Shown: positions 1 through 5,126 of the stretch, one piece after another | Layout of the letters: every line of letters starts with the position of its first letter | Position numbering within the stretch: position 1 is the stretch's first letter | Origin: JALEFZ01 sp039817415 | GTDB taxonomy: Bacteria > Bacteroidota > Bacteroidia > J057 | Direction: 5' to 3' | Length of the DNA stretch: 26,923 nt | Assembly (NCBI GenBank): GCA_039817415.1 | Contig: JBCBVV010000070.1 | Span: 1 to 26,923, forward strand | Notes under the pieces: model-generated | Database searches by the model: none | Told to the model about the DNA's origin: nothing | What the model saw: the letters and a program-made list of their open reading frames with translations, nothing else | Made by a program: the position numbers and the translations under genes

Positions 1-1
1 T

Positions 2-226
2 CCAGCTACACATTTCCTACAATTAAGCTGGACCAAGGAATTACCTTTAGATGCCATAATTGAGCTTTATGACCTAAGTGGAAAGAAGGTCTTGGCAGAG
101 TTTCCAGATAGAGGGACATATCAAGAGCGATTAGATATATCCAGCCTTAAAGAGGGGATTTATATCATAAGGATAAATGGTAATGGCCTTTTAAAAACAC
201 AACAGATACTTGTTACTGAAAATTAA
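2..226 (+). CDS. C-terminal fragment of a secreted protein with a T9SS type A sorting domain (5' end outside window)
   Basis: The first 74 codons read openly from base 2 to a TAA at 224-226; the gene begins upstream of the window. The tail runs through IELYDLSGKKVLAEF, then LDISSLKEGIYIIRING, and ends in a short basic and hydrophobic stretch (LLKTQQILVTEN). That order (a strand with a G-K-x-V turn, then a D-x-S-x-L-x-x-G-x-Y motif, then a final strand) is the pattern of the Por secretion system C-terminal sorting domain (TIGR04183 type). In this family the domain targets cargo across the outer membrane through T9SS and is removed at the cell surface. The nature of the passenger cannot be told. 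A hairpin terminator follows 10 bases after the stop. The next gene converges from the other strand. Confidence 0.8.
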   Translation, partial: PATHFLQLSWTKELPLDAIIELYDLSGKKVLAEFPDRGTYQERLDISSLKEGIYIIRINGNGLLKTQQILVTEN

Positions 227-235
227 TTCATATAG

Positions 236-264
236 AAAGGAAGGGGCAGGGCTCCTTCCTTTTT
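236..264 (+). terminator. Rho-independent terminator after the T9SS-sorted gene
   Basis: Nine perfect base pairs (AAAGGAAGG at 236-244 with CCTTCCTTT at 254-262) extend inward by a G-U and a G-C pair around a CAGGG loop. A run of T (260-264) follows on the + strand. It sits between two convergent genes, but the T run favours the + direction. Confidence 0.75.
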
Positions 265-971
265 CATTTCTTCCCCCTACGGATTCCATCCCAAACGGGC
301 ACAGAGAGAAAACGAGCAATCATTTTGGCATCAGAACGGATCGACCTTAAGTCTCCATGATCCATCAGATTAACCCTTGAACCATCATCTAACACAAGGT
401 TCATTTCGTAACTATCGAAATGTTTGCCTTCACTGGATCTGATATATTCCCTTAGTAGTTGAATCGCAACGATATTGTCCAGACTAACTTCACTCGATTT
501 AATTTTTTGAATCGAAAATGCTCGCTCAGGCTTTTCTTGGAAAAAACTGCTATTTTCTCGTTGAAAATTACTCCTTTTGGCTACCTTCTTTATGAGGTGA
601 TTTCCTGCCCATAAGGGGAGTAAAGAAATGAGCATGAGGAAACCTCCATGGAACTCAAGGATACCTTGAGAGGGGTTGATCATATCTGCCACACCCAAAA
701 ACAGCATACTCAAACCAAGTAGGAATACCAATAAGGCTATGGCTTTGACCGTGAAAGTTGATTTGATGATTACTTCCATGGCAGATATCTGAACTGCCTT
801 TTCAGCCCTTACATTTGTTCCACCAGGCTTAAGTGGGGCCCATGCGACCTTCTCTGCCATGGGGTGAGCAAATCTCTTAAGATTCAATTTTTCTGGTAAG
901 CGTTTATCAATTTGTTGGGATAAAGTCTGCTGGGCTAAGGAGAGGACACGGTTGAAGGTTCCCGATTTCAT
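264..971 (-). CDS. Hypothetical two-TM membrane protein (paralogue of the next gene)
   Basis: The product has 235 residues and an ATG start at 971. I do not recognise a named family. Visible parts are a polar N-terminal segment of about 70 residues containing RFAHPMAEKVAWAPLKPGGT (33-52), two hydrophobic segments at about 77-98 and 109-127, and a soluble C-terminal part with VAIQLLREY (about 166-174), SYEMNLVL (187-194) and NLMDHG (201-206). The SYE-NLVL and NLMDHG motifs are shared with the gene immediately upstream on the same strand. The pair therefore looks like a tandem duplication and is probably co-transcribed across the 71-base gap. No catalytic signature is evident. The likely location is the inner membrane, with the C-terminal conserved part on one side of it. 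Function is unknown. Confidence 0.75.
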   Translation of the reverse strand: MKSGTFNRVLSLAQQTLSQQIDKRLPEKLNLKRFAHPMAEKVAWAPLKPGGTNVRAEKAVQISAMEVIIKSTFTVKAIALLVFLLGLSMLFLGVADMINPSQGILEFHGGFLMLISLLPLWAGNHLIKKVAKRSNFQRENSSFFQEKPERAFSIQKIKSSEVSLDNIVAIQLLREYIRSSEGKHFDSYEMNLVLDDGSRVNLMDHGDLRSIRSDAKMIARFLSVPVWDGIRRGKK

Positions 972-1005
972 ATAAGAGTGAGATTATACCTTTCAATGTA
1001 GTACG

Positions 1006-1043
1006 ATACCTAGAAATTTACACACCCTTATCATTCTAGGTAT
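1006..1043. repeat. Perfect 10-bp inverted repeat between the two membrane-protein paralogues
   Basis: ATACCTAGAA (1006-1015) is matched exactly by TTCTAGGTAT (1034-1043), with an 18-base spacer. The right arm just reaches the stop codon of the upstream paralogue (TAA on the minus strand, 1043-1045). No T run follows in the minus direction, so it is a poor intrinsic terminator. It could be an RNA processing or stability hairpin in a two-gene transcript, or an operator ahead of the downstream gene. Confidence 0.55.
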
Positions 1044-1714
1044 TACATCCCATTCCATACCGGAACATCCAAGAATCCGCTTAAGGTATTGGCATCTTCT
1101 ACTACACTATCTGGATTTCCGTGGTCCATTAGGTTGAGGCGACTGGCATCTGCCATGACCAAGTTCATTTCGTAGCTGTAGTAGGTAGATTCATCTCCCT
1201 TTATCCTTTCCTTGATCAACTGTATGGCAACAACTTCCTTAATCTTATATGTGTCCTCGGGAACGGCCGGTAGATTTGGATTTTTGGGAAGGTATTGTTT
1301 ATAGATAATTCCTTCTCTTTTATCGATGACCAACTCTTTGAATGCCTCCCTAACCAAAAATACGCCAGCTGCACCAAAGGCACCTCCAAAAATGATGACC
1401 ACCAACCAAGGGAATTCTTTCATGGCAGGGGATATAAATTTAAACACACCGGCTATCAGAAAACCTGCTCCAATGGTGAAGAAGATAAAAGCGAATATTT
1501 TCATCTGGATAGAGCCCTGAATCAGCGCGATATGAGGCTCTGGTTGTTTGAGTTTCTGCGCTTTAAAGTTAGTTCCTCCGCTTTTTAGAGGGCTCCAAGA
1601 AGTTTGCTTGGCAATGGGATGATTAAAGCGATCAAGGTTTCCTGAAAGATTCACCCTGTCAGGAGCGTGGTTCATCAAATCTTCAAAATCTTTTTCCATA
1701 GGGCGTATTATCAT
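1043..1714 (-). CDS. Hypothetical two-TM membrane protein (paralogue of the downstream gene)
   Basis: I place the start at the ATG at 1714 (product MIIRPMEKDF..., 223 residues). It has an AGAAGAA purine tract directly upstream and brings the N-terminus close to the length of its paralogue. The longer frame starts with TTG at 1777 and adds 21 residues with no counterpart in the paralogue. The protein repeats the paralogue's plan: RFNHPIAKQTSWSPLKSGGT, two hydrophobic segments (MKIFAFIFFTIGAGFLIAG and WLVVIIFGGAFGAAGVFLV), then VAIQLIKERI, SYEMNLVM and NLMDHG, ending in VPVWNGM. The conserved soluble tail suggests a shared ligand or partner. I cannot assign a function or family name. Confidence 0.75.
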   Translation of the reverse strand: MIIRPMEKDFEDLMNHAPDRVNLSGNLDRFNHPIAKQTSWSPLKSGGTNFKAQKLKQPEPHIALIQGSIQMKIFAFIFFTIGAGFLIAGVFKFISPAMKEFPWLVVIIFGGAFGAAGVFLVREAFKELVIDKREGIIYKQYLPKNPNLPAVPEDTYKIKEVVAIQLIKERIKGDESTYYSYEMNLVMADASRLNLMDHGNPDSVVEDANTLSGFLDVPVWNGM

Positions 1715-1872
1715 TTCTTCTAAAAGGACTGTTCCCCTTAAAAATAGTTGAAATTCCCAAATAAAATAGGGTGTCAAGTGCCCAGAAATGCTTGCTGAAT
1801 AGCTTTTGAATGAACTTTATCCCAACGTATTTATAACTAACTTGGTAACTACAAACCTACAATGATCTGATT

Positions 1873-2430
1873 ATGGATATACATGAAATCAAAGCCTATA
1901 CCCAAGAAGAAATCGTACAGGAAACACGCCTTGCTTGGAAAGTAGTAGGTGACTTCACCCATTCTATCAACGAAGAACAATTTCATTTCCAACAAATCGA
2001 GGGCAAATGGACAGCAGCAGAGAATTTGGAGCATTTGTTCATGTCGACCAAACCCTTGGTCAAGGCCTTGAATATGCCCAAATTGGTTCTTGGTCAATTT
2101 GGCAAACCCAATAGACCCACGCGTACCCTACCCGAGATTGCAAGTAGGTACTACGAACGATTGTCCAAGACTACAATGACGGCAGAATCCAATGGCTATG
2201 GTCCGAAGGTAGCCAAGGGAAGTCCAATTGAAGAACATCTTGAAAAATGGAATTCTATTGGAGAAAAGTACGTCCAACGAATAGCTGGATGGAAGGATGA
2301 TGATTTGGATAAATACCTTCTCCCCCACCCCTTACTAGGTAAGATGATGGTAAGAGAAATGTTACTGTTTACCATTCTTCATACCTATCACCACCTGAAC
2401 ATCATGACTGAGCGAGTCAAGATGGGGTAA
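1873..2430 (+). CDS. DinB-like / DUF664-type four-helix-bundle protein
   Basis: The product has 185 residues, starts at ATG 1873 and is predicted cytosolic. It has the pattern of the DinB superfamily: a helix ending in WTAAENLEHLF (H54) and a final helix with HTYHH (H170, H173, H174). The family's three metal-binding histidines would be H54, H170 and H174, so the site looks complete. The family includes bacillithiol- and mycothiol-dependent transferases and many uncharacterised stress proteins, so the reaction and thiol partner cannot be named here. The gene stands alone, diverges from the membrane-protein pair to its left (158 bases from the chosen start of that pair) and is closed by a strong terminator. 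It is therefore probably a single-gene transcript. Confidence 0.85.
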   Translation: MDIHEIKAYTQEEIVQETRLAWKVVGDFTHSINEEQFHFQQIEGKWTAAENLEHLFMSTKPLVKALNMPKLVLGQFGKPNRPTRTLPEIASRYYERLSKTTMTAESNGYGPKVAKGSPIEEHLEKWNSIGEKYVQRIAGWKDDDLDKYLLPHPLLGKMMVREMLLFTILHTYHHLNIMTERVKMG

Positions 2431-2774
2431 ATCCCTACCTTTTGGGGGAAAGACATCAATCATTATCCCCCTTTTCAGAAATATTTTCTAACACATACAA
2501 TATGCAGGAGAAAAGCTACGTTTTTCTCCTGCATATTTTTTGATGGCCAATAAATCATCCCTTTGGGAATATTTTATTGATCAAATTAAATAATCTTACA
2601 TCACCGTCCTGATTTTCACACAGTTAAAGTGTCTAGCGGGCTGAACAGTATACCATTAATGCACAAAAGTCATCCATTTACACTCATTCGGTAGCCTTCT
2701 TCCAACCATTCCCCGTAATTACAATCATAATCAGTTATCGCTCATTCGATTTACCCTATTAATTATCCATCACC
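2431..2774. other. Intergenic region of 344 bases
   Basis: The left third holds the strong terminator of the DinB-like gene (2499-2541). From 2542 to 2774 I see AT-rich DNA without a convincing reading frame, RNA gene or long repeat. The promoter of the secreted-protein gene at 2775 should lie here, but I find no clear match to the Bacteroidota -33/-7 (TTG / TAnnTTTG) pattern. Confidence 0.6.
2499..2541 (+). terminator. Strong rho-independent terminator after the DinB-like gene
   Basis: A 16-bp perfect stem (AATATGCAGGAGAAAA at 2499-2514 with its exact complement at 2522-2537) closes a 7-base loop (GCTACGT) and runs straight into TTTTTT (2536-2541). The left flank is A-rich but not a matching T run on the reverse strand, so it works mainly in the + direction. 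Confidence 0.92.
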
Positions 2775-3401
2775 ATGCTTACTAAAACTATTTCTCTGAT
2801 TTCACTGCTCTTAGTCCTACACATGCAGGGATTCGCCGGAGATAGCATTCGCTTCAATGGCATGCTGAATGGAATGCCCTATATCATGACCTCCGAAGGC
2901 ATTCATTTTTCCTCTTTACCTAGCGATAAAAAAGAACTTGGATTAATCCTAGACTGGTCTACCACCAATCCAGAAATGGACATCTACTTAATGGACGATG
3001 ATTTTAACTACCTCCCTCTTGAAGGTAGTGCTTCACAAGCTATCCAAGAGCATAAGCAAGCAGTCGTGTTTGAGCATGTCTACGCCAACATCGACCTGAT
3101 TGTACATCCTCCTCAGAACGGTAGTCTTACCTATGAGTTTGTGGTTTACCCAGGTGGAGATCCTTCTCAAATTCAATTGTCTTCTTCCTCCTTTGTTAGC
3201 AAAAAGAAAGGTGAGAGAGTATTCAGTATCCATAACTTAAATGCATCACAAGATGTAGCAGGAATGGATCAACAAGAGATTGAGATTAATATGAAGGAAG
3301 CCAATGGCCATGTCAATATGAAAACGGCCTCTTACGAAGTTGCTCAGGCATTGACCATTTCTTTTGAACTACAAGTTGGTTCTATGCTCGTCGGAAAGTA
3401 A
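2775..3401 (+). CDS. Secreted hypothetical protein with a DUF7948-like motif
   Basis: The product has 208 residues. The N-terminus (MLTKTISLISLLLVLHMQGFAG) is a typical Sec signal peptide with likely cleavage near A21. No membrane segment or lipobox follows, so the mature protein should be periplasmic or exported. Residues 103-135 (YANIDLIVHPPQNGSLTYEF, then VVYPGGDPSQIQL) match the pattern I know from the N-terminal DUF7948 domain of Bacteroidota secreted proteins (Y-x-N-I-D-L, then Y-x-F-V-V-x-P-G-x-D-P-S-x-I). Those proteins are usually much longer and continue into SBBP or PKD repeats and a sorting domain. Here the protein stops soon after, with no T9SS tail. It may be a stand-alone version or a remnant. 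Function is unknown. Confidence 0.7.
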   Translation: MLTKTISLISLLLVLHMQGFAGDSIRFNGMLNGMPYIMTSEGIHFSSLPSDKKELGLILDWSTTNPEMDIYLMDDDFNYLPLEGSASQAIQEHKQAVVFEHVYANIDLIVHPPQNGSLTYEFVVYPGGDPSQIQLSSSSFVSKKKGERVFSIHNLNASQDVAGMDQQEIEINMKEANGHVNMKTASYEVAQALTISFELQVGSMLVGK

Positions 3402-3420
3402 TCCGTTTAAAGATATACAG

Positions 3421-3453
3421 AAGGGCTGATCCATATGGATCGGCCTTTTTTTT
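3421..3453 (+). terminator. Rho-independent terminator after the secreted protein
   Basis: GGCTGATCC (3424-3432) pairs with GGATCGGCC (3437-3445) with one T-G wobble and an ATAT loop. Three more weak pairs lie at the base, and eight T follow (3446-3453). It separates the secreted-protein gene from the AraC-type regulator. Confidence 0.9.
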
Positions 3454-3541
3454 GTTTTATCCCCCGCATCAAATTTCCCTTAGGCATCATTTTGAACTTT
3501 TTCAGAAAGTCATTGTCCCAAACTGTGTGTATGTTGGATTT

Positions 3542-4381
3542 ATGATGGAGTCCAAGACGATTTTCTTCAAGGAAATGCCTTTGTTCCAAAGGGCAAGCTT
3601 TCAAACCCCCTTTAGCATGCAAGGAGAACTCAAAGAATTCGCCTGTTTCTTTTATGTTACCCAGGGAAGTATGCATAGCTACGATGCAAGGGGATCCTTT
3701 GTCACCCAACCTAAAAATGCCATTCTAAAAAACTGCGGTCGATATATTCAGGAGTTTCGATCGGAGGAAAAAGATGCTATTTGTGAAGCCATTGCGGTTT
3801 ATCTCTACCCTGCCTTGCTCAAAGAAATTTATAAAAAAGAAATCCCCTCCTTCCTCACCTATGAGGAGAGTCCGCAACCCAAAAAACTCATTGGGAACAA
3901 ACTCATCGAACAATACATGCACAACCTTTCTATTTATTTTGAGGAGCCAGAGGCATTTGATGAAGAGTTGGGTATTCTCAAACTAAAGGAGCTGATGTTG
4001 ATTTTGCTGAAATCAGAAAATCATGTTGGCATCCGCCAGTTTCTCTCCGAGACGTTTACCCCTGTCAACATTGAGTTGAAAAAGGCCATTGAAAACAATC
4101 TCTATAACAACCTCAGCATAGACCAATTGGCCTACATCTGCAACATGAGTGTATCTACCTTTAAGAGGGAGTTTAAGAAGACCTTCAATGATACCCCAGC
4201 TAGGTACATCAAACATAGAAGGCTATTGGCAGCAGAAAAACGTCTGTTAACTACACAGGATAGTATTACCGATATCGCCTTCTCACTTGGTTTTGTTGAC
4301 ATCAGCACCTTTTCAGCCAATTTCCAAGAAAAATTCAGCCTCTCCCCTACCAAATACAGGTTGACCCAAAAGACCGATTAA
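3542..4381 (+). CDS. AraC-family transcriptional regulator
   Basis: The product is about 280 residues from ATG 3542. The open frame extends back to a TTG at 3452, but that codon lies inside the T run of the preceding terminator, so I use the ATG (product MMESKTIFFKEMPLFQRA...). The N-terminal half resembles the beta-rich effector-sensing domain of AraC proteins. The last 95 or so residues are a two-helix-turn-helix AraC DNA-binding domain: LSIDQLAYICNMSVSTFKRE, then F-N-D-T-P-A-R-Y-I, then ITDIAFSLGFVDISTFSANF and the closing SPTKYR. The gene is followed at 114 bases by an SRPBCC-fold gene on the same strand. Two inverted repeats in that gap make the neighbour a reasonable target. The effector is unknown. 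Confidence 0.88.
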   Translation: MMESKTIFFKEMPLFQRASFQTPFSMQGELKEFACFFYVTQGSMHSYDARGSFVTQPKNAILKNCGRYIQEFRSEEKDAICEAIAVYLYPALLKEIYKKEIPSFLTYEESPQPKKLIGNKLIEQYMHNLSIYFEEPEAFDEELGILKLKELMLILLKSENHVGIRQFLSETFTPVNIELKKAIENNLYNNLSIDQLAYICNMSVSTFKREFKKTFNDTPARYIKHRRLLAAEKRLLTTQDSITDIAFSLGFVDISTFSANFQEKFSLSPTKYRLTQKTD

Positions 4382-4420
4382 TTGAACGCTTTCAGAAAAC
4401 CATTTTACTGACATATGAGG

Positions 4421-4438
4421 ATCTTGTGATATCAAGAT
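4421..4438. promoter_or_regulatory. Candidate operator: inverted repeat upstream of the SRPBCC gene
   Basis: ATCTTG (4421-4426) and CAAGAT (4433-4438) are exact inverted copies separated by six bases, so their centres are 12 bases apart. The site lies 58-75 bases before the start codon of the SRPBCC gene and just after the AraC-type regulator gene. Regulatory use is inference from position and symmetry. Confidence 0.35.
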
Positions 4439-4448
4439 TAACCAACAA

Positions 4449-4478
4449 GGGAAAGCAGGGTAGATCCATACCTTTCCC
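4449..4478. repeat. Inverted repeat just before the SRPBCC start codon
   Basis: GGGAAAG (4449-4455) and CTTTCCC (4472-4478) form an exact 7-bp stem around a 16-base spacer that itself contains part of a GGTA/TACC pairing. It ends 17 bases before ATG 4496. It could be a leader hairpin or a second regulator site. No T run follows, so it is not a standard terminator. Confidence 0.4.
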
Positions 4479-4495
4479 GATTAAAATCAAGAATT

Positions 4496-5035
4496 ATGTC
4501 AAACAATAGTTTTCAAGTCCAAAAAGACATGACGATAAACGTTCCTGCATCTGAACTTTGGGAAATGGTAGGAGCAGGCTTCGTGGAAGTTTACAAATGG
4601 TCCTCAAATGTTGACTTTGCCCAAGGCCAGGGAACGTCCCCCTTCAAAGGAGCAGTATGCGACGAAAGGTTTTGTGATGTCAATGTCAAAGGCTTCAGCA
4701 AAATCAGCGAAAAACTGACCGAGTATGACGATGATAACATGAGCCTCACATATGTGGTAGCGAGTGGTATGCCTGGTTTTATTTCGGAAGCAGAAAACAA
4801 CTGGATTGTTGTACCTGTAAATCCTCAAACTTCACGCTTGGTCATGAAAGCGAGATTTGCCGTAAAGGGAATCATGGGAGCGCTGATGAAAGGCAGCATG
4901 GAGAAGAAAATGCACCAGACTCTGAGCACAGTACTCAATGATGCCAAGGTCTATGCAGAGACAGGTAGAGTGTCTCAAGCGAAGGCCGCCAGAATGGCTC
5001 AACTCGAAAAGAAAGGGAAGCTTGTAGCTGCCTAA
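4496..5035 (+). CDS. SRPBCC (START/polyketide-cyclase-like) superfamily protein
   Basis: The product has 179 residues from ATG 4496. It begins with FQVQKDMTINVPASELWEMV, the strand-helix opening typical of SRPBCC ligand-binding proteins. Later elements are CDERFCDVNVKGFSKISEKL (central strands), LTYVVASGMPGFISEAENNW and a long final helix from about 120 (KGIMGALMKGSMEKKMHQ). These proteins form a helix-grip cavity that binds lipids or other hydrophobic ligands; some act as cyclases, others only bind. There is no signal peptide, so it is predicted cytosolic. The AraC-type gene directly upstream may control it. The ligand cannot be told. The last 30 or so residues are lysine- and alanine-rich and probably lie outside the core fold. 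Confidence 0.75.
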   Translation: MSNNSFQVQKDMTINVPASELWEMVGAGFVEVYKWSSNVDFAQGQGTSPFKGAVCDERFCDVNVKGFSKISEKLTEYDDDNMSLTYVVASGMPGFISEAENNWIVVPVNPQTSRLVMKARFAVKGIMGALMKGSMEKKMHQTLSTVLNDAKVYAETGRVSQAKAARMAQLEKKGKLVAA

Positions 5036-5058
5036 ATGCTTAAACTTTTATGTCAGCC

Positions 5059-5090
5059 AGGGTTGGGAGCGAATGCTTCCGGCCCTTCTT
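5059..5090 (+). terminator. Rho-independent terminator after the SRPBCC gene
   Basis: A 12-pair stem (5059-5070 with 5075-5086, three of the pairs G-U) closes a GAAT loop and is followed by TCTTT. It serves the + gene in a convergent pair. Confidence 0.65.
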
Positions 5091-5097
5091 TAGTTTC

Positions 5098-5126
5098 TAG
5101 TTCTATCTTGATAAAGGATGGAACTA
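5098..5126 (-). repeat. Hairpin overlapping the stop codon of the histidine kinase
   Basis: TAGTTCTATC (5098-5107) pairs with GATGGAACTA (5117-5126) with one G-U wobble and a 9-base loop. It includes the TAG stop of the minus-strand kinase. The minus direction has no T run after it, so terminator function is uncertain; it may instead block 3' exonucleases. Confidence 0.4.

Noticed and set aside
1715..1777. Upstream TTG start for the second membrane paralogue
   Set aside because: It adds 21 residues absent from the paralogue. The ATG at 1714 has a purine-rich tract in front and gives matching N-termini.
3452..3541. TTG start at 3452 for the AraC-type regulator
   Set aside because: The codon sits in the T run of the preceding terminator, so a transcript starting after it could not include it in a normal leader. 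ATG 3542 gives the usual family length.
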